DNA from: Acholoe squamosa
Lineage: Eukaryota; Annelida; Polychaeta; Phyllodocida; Polynoidae
Direction of reading: 5' to 3'
Length of the DNA stretch: 64,000 nt
NCBI GenBank assembly: GCA_949317995.1
Contig: OX439048.1
Span: forward strand, 28,649,495 to 28,713,494
Shown: positions 1 through 9,300 of the stretch, one piece after another
How positions within the stretch are numbered: the first letter of the stretch is position 1
Layout: each line of letters opens with the position of its first letter
Position numbers and translations under genes: made by a program
The notes under the pieces: generated by a model
Databases searched by the model: none
What the model was told of the DNA's origin: nothing
The model's input: only the letters and a program-made list of their open reading frames with translations

Positions 1-292
1 GGATGATTACAGAGGAGGGTAGATAGCTGCCTTTTGTAATGAGAATGGGCATTGTGGTAATAAAGATGGGAGGCCTGCCCTCATCAAGGACTGTTGGGAG
101 AGGGGGTGTGGAATAGGTAAGGTAAGTGGAGGGGGTGATAAGGTACTGCTCTTGATAGGAGTTTGAAGCTTCTGCTGCAAAAGGGAGAATTAAAGGGAAT
201 AGGCCGCCAGCTCACCCCAGTTCCTTTATCCCAGTGACCTTGACTCTCCAGCCTCTCTCTTGTGTATGTACCCTATATATTAGTGGTTCCAT
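1..292. other. unassigned single-copy DNA
   Basis: I see no convincing coding frame, repeat or RNA signature. The stretch ends at the terminus of the AACGTT-rich element that follows. Confidence 0.5.
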
Positions 293-1833
293 CCCAGGTA
301 ACAAAGAACGTTAATCCAACCTGGATAAACGTTTTTTATTGGTCAATCTTCTTAACGTCATGTGAAAAACGTTGAAATGACGTTTAATTTACCTCATCCT
401 AATAACCTCAAATGGAAAATGTTCATTTGACATTGAATAGACGTTCATGAAAATGAGGTTTTTCTGCTCAACATTGAATTAACGTTCAGGAAAAAAACGT
501 CATTTTACATAACATTAATTCAACGTTCAGTGAATAACTGATGTAAACTAAAATATACATAGATATCATATATTTTGGCTGATAATCCAAAAGGAGGTAT
601 ACCTAAAGATAAAAATGGTTTTCAAACATGAGGAGAGTGAAGAATAACCTTGATATATGACATCACCATTTGAAATCTGTATAAGATCTATTGAATGTGC
701 TATTCTGTCATAGTGTTTGCTGCCCCTATTAATGAAATACTTGACTTATCTTAATCAATATCCTTTTCTATCTAATTTTCTGTTGTAACTCAAACAATTG
801 GTAAGCAGGCACCCTTGGAACAACAAATCATCCAAATATATACATCATTTCATATGATAATTACCATTTTCATTTGTCTATGGGGATTAACACTGTTTTG
901 AGATCATGGACATTTTATGAAGAATCAAGACACAATTATATCATGGTTGTTAAAAATTTGCAAAGAATCAGTGTTAGAGCACCCCATGGTATACCCCTAT
1001 GTAATAGATATTCTGTATATTTGCAGTAAACAAGAGAAATAATAATAGTACTGGTCGATAATAGGGAATATTTGCACCATGTGCTGTTGAGAGAAAAACG
1101 TTAAAAAAACGTTTATTTAACGTTTTTCCTGGTTTCAGTATATCTCACCAGGTGACCTCAGAACCAAACACTGTAGTATGATTGTCATTCCATATCATAT
1201 TCAAGTAAACATATCAAAATAATAACAATATGATTTAGATTATATTAACCATGACTTCAGAATTCAATTATGGAATCTGTTCCAACTTATGACACATAAA
1301 AAAATTTATACCATATCCACCTAGAGATATCATATTTGGCCACACACCTTATGGTTAGAGATCAGAGAGAGACATAACCCCCTATCCCATGTGTACTTCT
1401 ATGTATACAACATGAAATGATGGACTGCCCTGATGATTATACCCAATGGCAAGCTTATGGGTATGTGCACAGGAATATATGAAGTGATGATTCTGAATTG
1501 AATAAAAAGTATTACAATAACAGAGAAATTAATGACACATTATTTCAACGTTATTTTGAGGTTAAATCAACACTAAATCAACAGTAAATCAACGTTCATT
1601 AGGTAGATAATAACATCAAAAATAGGTTGTTCTTTTGTTAAGCCAATTAACGTTGTTCTATGAACGTCAAAACAACGTCAAATGAACCATCAAATGAACG
1701 TTGTTTTGAGCATCAAATCAACGTTTATTTGAGTCCACGATTTTTACTGCAATTTAACGTTGTTTCCCAACGTTTATTTAACCCATTATCAACATTAAAA
1801 CAACGTTAAATTGACGTTGAATTGTTACCTGGG
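293..1833. mobile_element. AACGTT-rich TIR element, non-autonomous
   Basis: The element is bounded by perfect 12-bp inverted ends: CCCAGGTAACAA at 293 and TTGTTACCTGGG ending at 1833, each flanked by AT. The palindromic hexamer AACGTT and near variants recur many times inside both ends (about 309-530 and 1545-1815), with a few more near 1098-1130. The middle (about 540-1090 and 1140-1540) is ordinary AT-rich sequence. No open frame of useful length is present, so it cannot encode its own transposase. The layout fits a non-autonomous DNA transposon with iterated subterminal sites. I cannot assign a superfamily; a flanking AT dinucleotide is weak evidence for a target duplication. Confidence 0.7.
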
Positions 1834-2020
1834 ATTTTTCCTATTAGGCCTGTTTGCTATTAGTATTATTGGTTGTGATACTGTGTGGACTGTGAAAACA
1901 TACAAATGTCTTATTTCCTTTGAGACATGCTAAAATCATAAGCAGCAAGATGGTATTTTATAGGAAGCATAAGTATGTTATATATTATACATCTCCAGCT
2001 TTGCCCCCTTGTTGCATGTT
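1834..2020. other. unassigned spacer
   Basis: Short AT-rich spacer between two repeats; nothing recognised. Confidence 0.4.
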
Positions 2021-2720
2021 ATTGTTGGATATCAGTCACAAGTCATGACATATTCATTAACTACTTATTTTATTACACAATTAGTCAAAAGATAATCAAC
2101 AGAATATCAATGAATACAAGTTGAAAACAAAAACTGTTCCCCACCCCCGGGACTCGAAGCCTGCCATAGTGTGTGTACAGACACCGGGACCAGGACTCGT
2201 CCCGCCTACCTGTAGAAGCTGAGCGCAATGCGCTACCCACTTAACCATCAGTTCACACACCTTGGCACCCAGCAGCTGCTGGCTTGGTTTGAACGCGTCC
2301 CGCAGTCATCGAGGTTATGGGAGCGAGAAACCTAGGGGGGGTCACAACCGAGACTGCGGGGTATTTTAACACTTTGAATGTATAGTAGTTATATGTGAGT
2401 GACGTCCCCGGGCTTATAGAGACCTGGTTCTAACCAAGCATTTCTCGTCAGTTCACTGCATAGGGAATTGGATTTGGGATCAGTAGAGTGCAGGTAAGAC
2501 CCCTACCCTGGCAATGAAAATTTTGTAGGTTTTAACATGTAACATATGACATGTAAGGTGTGCATGTTATCCATGAATAACCGCACTGGGTGCCTGTTAT
2601 CCTTGGATAACTGCACACCTTACAAAAGTCATGATGCATTCATCATGCCATGCAATATCGACAGGTATGTGCATGGGAATATCCAGGAAAAGCACTCAGA
2701 ATCACAGAAATGTAATAAAT
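2021..2720 (-). repeat. composite tRNA-like repeat, copy A
   Basis: First of several copies of one family, also near 6063-7371, 11371-12545 and 43170-44170. Read on the minus strand, a GGATATTCCC-type start (near 2680) is followed by an array of palindromic TTATCCATGGATAA-like units (2568-2620). Next comes a tRNA-like block on the opposite strand with a degraded box B (2450-2510). A second tRNA-like block with TAGCGCATTGCGCTCAG-like sequence lies on the family strand (2190-2260). The end is an AT-rich stretch of TTGATATTCTGTTGATTAT type (2050-2130). No protein is encoded. It resembles a SINE-like or hybrid non-autonomous element; the mobilising machinery is unknown. Confidence 0.6.
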
Positions 2721-3232
2721 CATTATAATTCAGTAATCTAGACGAGGAAGTCGTTTGGTGCATGAAAACAGAGATGAAAGAGAATCCATCCAGATTTATC
2801 TTCACAAGTTGGAAGTCAGGGCACAGAGGAAAGTGAATATCTGAAAGAATTGTCATAGATGGCTTACCTCTCTTCTCAATTTACTTCTTATTGTGGAGGG
2901 TCTTGCAGACAAGCTAAACCGTGCACTAGTATTATTTTTTTACCTCTGTGCAACAGGACTGAGAAGAAAGTGACCACTGCAGGTGAGTGAGTGAGAAATA
3001 ATTCATTGGCCATAATACTCTACACATATATGTGAGCTTTTCCCAAAACAGCCAGGGAAGACAACGTAATAAACTTTAGAGAAAACATTCAATAAACTTC
3101 ATAAACTTACAATAGATCAGTGTACAACATTTTGTGTGTGTATAATATCAGGCGAGTAATTATTACTGGGTAGTCATTTCTCATGATCACACCTTCTCAG
3201 GCTTTGTAACTCTAGAAAAGAAGTATTACTCT
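2721..3232. other. unassigned AT-rich DNA
   Basis: No coding frame with recognisable motifs. The ORFs here are short and overlap on both strands. A GAGTGAGTGAG run near 2983 is a simple repeat. Confidence 0.4.
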
Positions 3233-3248
3233 CCAACCCAATACGGGT

Positions 3249-3355
3249 TTCCCTAGCCCACTTAAAAGGGTCTTTGTCTCCTCTTTCCTATCCTCTCAGG
3301 ATGTGTGTGGTGCACATATGCGCGGGCACTGACACATTCCTCTGTTAAATTATCA
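3249..3355 (-). repeat. (CACT)n-tail retroposon, fragment
   Basis: Carries the 5' part of the family seen complete at 23215-23400: CCCTAGCCCACTTAAAAGGG, then the GATGTGTGTGGTGCACATATG segment and the GACACATTCCTCTG segment. The 3' part with GGCGTTAAAC and the CACT tail is missing, so this copy is truncated at its 3' side. Confidence 0.75.
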
Positions 3356-3619
3356 ACCTGTGAAGCACGGGATAGCCACTTAGTGCCGCTAAAGTGCTGT
3401 AAAACACAAATCAATCAATCCAACCCAATAAACATCTCGTAGACCAGTCAATCAAATCAATACCAGAGCATTAACAGATCAATGATGATCAGCAATTATG
3501 TCCATGAATTTGCCCAGATCAGCTGTATACTGAGTCTCTACATCCAGCATGTTCCACAGAATTCTGCCGCGCACCAGAGGACCTTTGTCATACACATCTT
3601 TCCTTGAGCGTTGTATTTT

Positions 3620-3956
3620 GGAATTTTGGGAAACTTACCGTAGGGTACCAGAGGGAAGTTGAAGTAAAACTTCTTATTTTACCAAGGGAATAGGGGGTAT
3701 TGGAGGAACAGATGAGATCCGAACGAAGCTGGTCATGTGACGACAGACTTGAAAACCTAAAATCTTATGAGTAGAAAAACACACACAAGTTTCTGGAACA
3801 AACCAGATTAGACATTTCAATTTTAATAATAACCCTCAAAGGAATACGAGTAGGGTGGGAAGGGCATCTGTTCCTCCAAAACCCCGTATTCCCTCAGTAA
3901 AATAAGAAGTTTTACTTCAACTTCCCTCCGGTACCCTACGGTAAGTTCCAAAATTT
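3620..3956. repeat. inverted repeat, ~90-bp arms
   Basis: The left arm (3620-3714) and right arm (3865-3956) are reverse complements with a few mismatches. The shared core includes AAGTAAAACTTCTTATTTTA and a GGTACC-containing segment. About 150 bp of unrelated sequence lies between them. The pair would form a long stem and looks like a fold-back MITE or its remains. The open frames inside are by-products of the repeat. Confidence 0.7.
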
Positions 3957-4184
3957 TACCTCGGGAATACTTCGGATATTTCCGTAACCGATGAGATGTT
4001 GAAAGCGAATGTGTTTTTCTAGTCATAAAGATTTTTGGCTATTATCAATAAATCTCAATTATTATCAATTTAATAATTGACCAAGACCAATACAGAATCA
4101 ATTCAACACCTTTAATTTCCTGAACTTTATCATTCCCAACTTGGTTAAAGCACAGTACACTTGTAATCTGAACGTTCAACAAAT

Positions 4185-5010
4185 CTAGTCTGCTAGTCTC
4201 AGCAAGTTTGTAGCTACATGCTCTGAATCAACCTCGATGGGCTTGTTGTAGAATTTCCAATATGAGTCAGCTGACTTACACCCTGCCAGGTGCGTTATGG
4301 CATTTAAGCAAGATCCTGAAGCTGAAGCCCCACGAGTAGAATGGGCCTTCCAACGTGTGCCACACAGAGCTTCTCATTCAGGATGTAGGGTCGCAAAACC
4401 ACAGTGTTTAAAGGGTCACCCACTCTGTTAGACTTGAACAGAGTAGTGAGTCTGAAGACAGCGTTTCTGTCCTCCCAAGACAGTTCATCTGTCCTTAACG
4501 CTAAGATTGTTTGCCCTCTTTGAGAAGTGACGAGTAAAATTAAGACAGCTAGTTTCAACGATAACTTCTTAAGCGACAAAGAACTGTTATCCCCTCAACT
4601 TTTGAACAACATGAATACCTTTGTAACATCCCAAAATGTGTCATACCTTGGTCCACTTGGTCTATCTTTGTATGTGCCCTTCACCATATGGCATATGTTT
4701 GGATGTTGCCCGATAGGCACCCCATATACCTGTTGTTACAGGGTGCCCAAAGCACATCGTGCCACATCTATAACTCCGTGACCAACTCCCCAGTCATACA
4801 AGGTTCTTTTAAAATTACACACTTATGGCATATTGCCCTTCATCCAGTTATAACCCCGTTCAACACAGAAAACAATCCATTTATTTATGTAAGTCGTATA
4901 AAGTTTTCTTGTAGATGGTCTCCATGCTTTTATCATAAGGTCAATGGAAGCCTTGTCATACCCTTCCTTTTGGAGGCCTCGCCTCAGAAAAGGAAAGCTA
5001 TAATTGGTAG
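4185..5010 (-). pseudogene. DIRS tyrosine recombinase, broken
   Basis: The recombinase would catalyse integration of the circular DIRS DNA copy. The N-terminal core-binding domain is visible as WRPSTRKLYTTYINKW (about 4870-4930). It is followed by a RPSGPRYDTFWDV segment (about 4620-4670) and LKLAVLILLVTSQRGQTI (about 4500-4560), which carries the first catalytic arginine. In another frame come AHSTRGAS (the H-x-x-R box, near 4325) and KFYNKPI (nucleophilic tyrosine, near 4250), ending at a stop at 4185. At least one frameshift and an in-frame stop separate these parts, and sequence between boxes I and II seems shortened. The family call rests on motif order and spacing. Confidence 0.85.
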
Positions 5011-5592
5011 ACTTCCTATGAACTGTAGGCTTGTAGGGGCCCCATGAGGTAGTAGGTTGTTTTTTCTCTTGAGGAACCATAAGTAGTCCACTGCATACTT
5101 GTGGGTTTTTGTCTTCCAGGGTTGACTCTCCCAGTCCAGCATCATGAGGATCGCTCTTGCCCCTGCCCGCAGTATGCGTTGAAGCACTCGGCCTGCAATG
5201 CTGAATGGAGGGAAACAATATAAGAGATAATTAGGCCATGTGAATGGGAAAGAGTCAACTTGCCATGCTTCTGGTTCTGGCCTACGTGACACAAAACACT
5301 GAATTTTACAATTCGTTCTTGAGGTGAACATGTCCACCTGGGGCCTCCCAAACCTTTCACAAATGATTTCAAAAATTGAGTCATTTATCTCCCACTCAAT
5401 CTCATCTTGGAAATGGCGTGACTCATGATCAGCGATGATGACATTATCTACTCCAGGCACATGAGCCGCTGTCAACCAGATCCCTCTAGACTCACCCCAG
5501 TTCCAGATGTTTCTTGATACCAGATTACACATTGGGGACTGCAGCCCTGCCATATGTCTCACATATGCAAGTGTCGTGGTGTTGTCCGTCAT
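4984..5592 (-). pseudogene. DIRS RNase H and connector, fragment
   Basis: The frame opens with TDNTTTLAYVRHMAG, which fits an RNase H segment with its TDN acidic site. AAHVPGVDNVIIADHESR follows around residues 42-59 and is typical of the last RNase H motif. Next is the DIRS/Pat-type connector with VDMFTSRTN and PFTWPNYLLYCFPPFSIA. The frame then slides into the recombinase region in a different frame. It lies directly downstream of the RT fragment, as in DIRS elements. The role would be removing RNA from the RNA:DNA hybrid. Not functional alone. Confidence 0.85.
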
Positions 5593-5634
5593 GACCCTAA
5601 ACCCAAAAACCCAAGAAAATCACCCTTTGTGAGG

Positions 5635-6059
5635 CTACAAAGGCTGACTTCTCCAGATGAATAACAGGGTTTCACACACTCTTCTGCTAGATTGCTCACA
5701 ACCTTCTTTGGACTCATGCATGATAAAAGAATCGTCAATGTAGGGGAAGCAGATGTGTCCCTCCTCCCTTAGCTTAGCGAAGGGGGTAGTGAGCAACTTA
5801 GTGAATACTCTTGGTGCACATGAAAGACCATTTGGCATACCTACAAACTGGTAGAGGACCCATTCTACCTGAACTTCAGAAATTTACAATAATCTTCCCG
5901 TACCGGGATGGAGTAATAGGCATCCTTTAAATCTACACTCCCCATAAAACAATTAGGGGTGACAAGGTCCACAGCAGTCTGTAGGGAGGCCATCTTAAAG
6001 TGTTCATACATGACCTGCTTGTTTATATCTGTCAAATCCAATATTGAACAAGTAATCAA
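5635..6059 (-). pseudogene. DIRS reverse transcriptase palm, broken
   Basis: There are two adjoining frames. The upstream one (6059-5865) carries GSVDLKDAYYSIPV, the RT motif A region with the first catalytic aspartate. The downstream one (5838-5635) carries PNGLSCAPRVFTKL and then YIDD, the second catalytic site. A frameshift lies between them. The upstream frame begins at the boundary with the composite repeat (6063), and the missing N-terminal RT part is found beyond that repeat at about 7372-7500. It therefore documents a retrotransposon interrupted by a later insertion. Confidence 0.85.
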
Positions 6060-6559
6060 AGGCTAATTACACGAGGCCTACGGCCTCGTGTAATTAGGCT
6101 TTGCTAAAACACACGAGTCATGAAATATCCATTGAATACTTATTTTATACCACAAAACCAATAAATAATCAATAGTATACCAATGAAGTTGAAAACAAAA
6201 ATTATTCCCCCTCCCCGGGACTCGAAGCCAGCCATAGTGTGTGTACAGGTACATACACCTTGTCGCCCGGCAGCGGACAGCGACAGCGCCCGTCTTGGCT
6301 TGGCTTGCTTTGAATGCGTCTCATGGTTATGTTTGTGTATAATAATACACCTCGTCGCCCGCCAGCGGACAGCTAAAGCTTTGAATGCGTCTCGCGGTTA
6401 TGTTTGTGTATAATACAGCGCACACGGCAAAAAAAAAGATGCGCCCAGACCATGCTAGCGGCACACGGCGAAAAATAGTGTTTGTACACGATCGGTACAT
6501 ACACCTCGTCGCCCAGCAGCGGACAGCGACAGCGCACACGGTGAAAAAAAGATGCGCCC

Positions 6560-6633
6560 GGACCGGGGCTCGATCCACGTACCTCTAACGGCTGAGCGCA
6601 ATGCGCTAACCGCTAGACCACCGCGTCTCCTCC
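6560..6633 (-). repeat. tRNA-like promoter module of composite repeat
   Basis: On the minus strand this reads with an A-box-like GTGGTCTAGCGGTTAGCGC and a B-box-like GGATCGAGCCCC. The pair has tRNA-like spacing but no complete cloverleaf with a clear anticodon arm. Best read as an internal RNA polymerase III promoter of a SINE-like element, not as a functional tRNA gene. The closest relative in the window is at 43594-43668. Confidence 0.6.
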
Positions 6634-7069
6634 TTCAGCGGCTGTCTCGGCTTGGCTATGTTTGAATGCGTCCCGCGGCTATGGTAGCGGACAGCCCGCA
6701 GTCGTCACCTTCCCGGGCTTTGTATCATATCCAGACGTGGTTCGAACCCAGCATTTCTCGTCAGTCCATGTGGCGCACTGCATAGGGACTAAGGACCTGA
6801 GAATGCAGGTTCGACCCCTACCATGGCAATGAAATATTCTGTAGGTTTTAAACATGTAACCTATGACATGGAAGGACATGAGAGGCGTGCGGGTTATCCA
6901 TGGATAACTGCACAGGGTGCGGGTTATCCATGGATAACCACACACCTTCCAAAACTCATGCTACAGCATTCATGCTGTGCAATATCGACAGATATGTGCA
7001 TGGGAATATCCAGCAAAAAGCACTGAGTAACCAAGAAATCGTGGTATAAAAGCCTGTAATCCCCATTGG

Positions 7070-7216
7070 CTTGGCTTGCTTTGAATGCGTCTCATGGTTA
7101 TGTTTGTGTATAATATTTTCTTAATCTGCAGGTCAAAATAGTCTGGACCTGAGATTTCCATGGAGGTATGAAGAGTGTTTCTGTAGGAAATTAAGCCCTC
7201 AACCCTGGATAACTGC
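7070..7216. other. patchwork of copied local segments
   Basis: Three pieces can be traced to nearby sequence. 7070-7115 repeats 6295-6340 (CTTGGCTTGCTTTGAATGCG onward). About 7118-7202 repeats DIRS sequence at about 7665-7751 with very few differences. From about 7203 the sequence repeats the composite-repeat end at 6903-7069, including the short DIRS flank TAATCCCCATTGG. All pieces are in direct orientation. This is what template switching during repair or replication produces; a local assembly error is the alternative. Confidence 0.7.
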
Positions 7217-7371
7217 ACAGGGTGCGGGTTATCCATGGATAACCACACACCTTCCAAAACTCATGCTACAGCATTCATGCTGTGCAATATCGACAGATAT
7301 GTGCATGGGAATATCCAGCAAAAAGCACTGAGTAACCGAGAAATCGTGGTATAAAAGCCTCTAATCCCCAT

Positions 7372-7500
7372 TGGACTTGGGGCACAGGAAAACATTGGAC
7401 ATGAATTCGCCCTGTTCATGTACAGAATACTCAATAATACCCTTAGCTACCATTTTCTCTACTTATCCATGAAGGCCACCTCTACCGGATCAAGTTTATA
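7372..7500 (-). pseudogene. DIRS reverse transcriptase, N-terminal fragment
   Basis: The minus-strand translation gives LDPVEVAFMDK, then after a frame slip VAKGIIEYSVHE and FMSNVFLCPKS. This is the region immediately before RT motif A in DIRS-like elements (KGxIE...F.SN.F.VPKS). The coding sequence stops at the boundary of the composite repeat (7371) and resumes at 6059 on the far side. At least one stop or frameshift is present. Confidence 0.7.
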
Positions 7501-8125
7501 GGGAGGAGGCACCCAGTCCTGAGATGGTAAGGGTCACAAATCATAGAAAGTGTGCATATGGGGCCTTACATGTCATTCGCCCAGACATGTGCCCAGAAAA
7601 AAAATTCTTATAAGTATGCTTCTTTTACAATAGCAAGGACACATCTGACATAAATGATATTGTGATTTTCTTAATATGCAGGTCAAAATAGTCTGGACCT
7701 GAGATTTCCATGGAGGTATGAAGAGTGTTTCTGTAGGAAATTAAGCCCTCAACATGTAACTCAAATGCCATTCTCCCAGACACAATATCGCCCAGACAAT
7801 TCTGGTCATTTTGGACACATTTTACCCCCCTTGAGCCCAAAATATGCATATGGGACCATCAAAACCCATATGTAACATGAAGATCTCATCCAGCCTGACA
7901 CTTTGAGCCAAAGAAATAGAGGGGGAAACTAAAATTCGAAGAGTAGGGACTGGAATACCTCCAAATTCGTCATATGCAAACCTTCTATGATTTTCAACCT
8001 AAGGCATTAAAGTCAATGGTGACACCCTGAGCTATAGCCATAGCTAAGATCCAAGGGCCTTGGTGAGTTTAAACCAAGCATCAGTACATTTCAGAATATT
8101 ACCCACTTGAAAGGATTAGACAGTG
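7501..8125 (-). other. DIRS interior without clear motifs
   Basis: Lies between the gag-like and RT parts of the DIRS element. Short minus-strand frames exist but I could not place motifs. The segment at about 7665-7751 is the source of a copy found at about 7118-7202. Confidence 0.5.
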
Positions 8126-9040
8126 TTATGTAGTGGAAAGGGACTCACCTGCCCTACTTGGGCCCCTTCTCAGAAAAACCCTGCTGGGTTTGCAGCTGCT
8201 GACCTTGACCTTGAGGACAAGGTACTTTGAAGTGGAAGCCCTGACCTTGTGTCTGGTAATTCTGAGAGCAAGTCTGCCGGTAGCTATGAGTAACTTGAAA
8301 TCTTGGCTGAGCGAAATGATGGTGCGGAGCGGGATAGCAGAGCCTAGGGCCCTGGACATAGTAGTCGTTTTGTCCATAAGGGTGCCTGGGGCCTCTTAGA
8401 CTGGGAATGAGAATCCTGAGACCCTGGGTGTTTAGACGCTAGGACCTTGTCCGAGATCTTGTCCTCCTCAGCTTGCTTAATACGAGCCTCCAGGTTGCCC
8501 CCAAAAAGCCATTGCGGGTCTCTGTCAATGTTGGTCTTGGTGAGAGCCTTAGCATAAGGCTTAGCAAGGAAAGGTTTTATCAAGTCCCTCCTCTTTACCG
8601 AGAGCCCATTGCACACATTGACCAGTATTCTGGTTGCTTTATTCAAAATCCTTTCCAAAGGCATCCAGTTGTTGGTCCTCGGGCCCTTTCTCCAGCATCA
8701 TCGAGCCTAACGGTGCCATGGCTGCAATGGCCAAGACCACCCCCTTCTGCAGGGTCTGGAGAGATACGTCCAGCATACGCACTGCCACATTCTTGGAAAG
8801 CGCCTCAGAGTTGAATATTGCCTCTAGTTTAGGCGCTACCAGTCTCTGCACATTCGAGGGCCTAGGAAATTCTTTAGTCGCTTTTTCTAAGTCCTGGGCA
8901 ACGTAAGTCTCTTCAAAATAGGAATTAATGGCATCCGAGAGGGCTTCATGTATGGTGGGGCCTTCCTTAGTTAGTTCTACTTTTTCCCATCTGTATGACT
9001 GAATACTCTCAGCTAGGCAAGGAGGGGTTAATACCATCAA
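8126..9040 (-). pseudogene. DIRS gag-like protein, fragments
   Basis: Two overlapping minus-strand frames make up this region. The first (9040-8639) contains SNVQRLVAPKLEAIFNSEA and a Q-A/L-rich helix. The second (8664-8344) contains VKRRDLIKPFLAKPYAKAL and WLFGGNLEARIKQAEED. The RRxxIKPxL...LFGxxLxxxIKxAEE pattern is what I associate with the gag-like first ORF of DIRS-type elements. A frameshift near 8640 separates the halves. The frame from 8377 to 8126 continues downstream without recognisable motifs. The protein would package element RNA. Plus-strand frames here are shadows. Confidence 0.7.
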
Positions 9041-9168
9041 AGTACTCTACCTGAGGTTATCCCTTTTTAACCTGGGTATTAAAGATATCAAAGGAGGATC
9101 TTATTTGTAAATACCATCAAAGCACTCTTGTGTAAGGTGGGTGAAAAAGGGATTACCTCAGGTAGTAT
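9031..9168. repeat. direct plus inverted short repeats
   Basis: ATACCATCAAAG(T/C)ACTCT occurs at 9031 and again near 9112. CTACCTGAGGTTATCCCTTTTT (about 9047-9069) is nearly the reverse complement of GAAAAAGGGATTACCTCAGGTAG (about 9146-9168). This could be the edge of a small TIR element next to the start of the DIRS gag. Confidence 0.5.
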
Positions 9169-9300
9169 ATAAGATAGGGTGTAGCAGGAGGAGTAGAAGC
9201 AGAAGGCACAACAGCAGCAAAAGTAATAGGAGTAGGCGCAACAGGGGTAGGTCACTGGTATGGAGTTTTCCAATTTCACCCCTTTTTCCAAAAAATGGCC

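Larger units (their letters stand above)
6063..7371 (-). repeat. composite tRNA-like repeat, copy B, inside DIRS RT
   Basis: Inserted in the DIRS RT coding region and in the same orientation as copy A. The end at 6063-6097 is a perfect 16-bp hairpin (CTAATTACACGAGGCC, 3-nt loop). A tRNA-like block with a GGTTAGCGCATTGCGCTCAG-type segment lies on the minus strand at about 6560-6633. A second one on the plus strand (6768-6825) has TGGCGCACTGCATAGG as box A-like and GGTTCGACCCC as box B-like. Palindromes TTATCCATGGATAA are at 6895-6940 and 7219-7243. Further partial duplications of the CCCAGCAGCGGACAGCGACAGCGC-type segment lie at 6255-6540. The copy is expanded by a patchwork segment at 7070-7216, described separately. 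Confidence 0.75.
4185..9040 (-). mobile_element. DIRS-type YR retrotransposon, degraded
   Basis: Read on the minus strand, the parts occur in DIRS order: gag-like region (9040-8344), start of RT (about 7500-7372), RT palm (6059-5635), RNase H (5592-5100), then a tyrosine recombinase (about 5000-4185). Each part is interrupted by stops or frameshifts, so the element is dead. RT is split by a composite tRNA-like repeat at 6063-7371. DIRS elements integrate with a tyrosine recombinase rather than an integrase and do not have LTRs. I did not identify the split direct or inverted terminal repeats expected of the family, so the outer limits are those of the coding parts only. Confidence 0.85.

Noticed and set aside
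6063-7371. Helitron ending in a hairpin
   Set aside because: The hairpin is longer than usual, no CTRR terminus or AT target context is clear, and the tRNA-like blocks are unexpected. Not excluded, but unsupported.
8133-8906. Plus-strand frames over the gag-like region
   Set aside because: Shadows of the minus-strand DIRS gag fragments, which carry the recognisable motifs.
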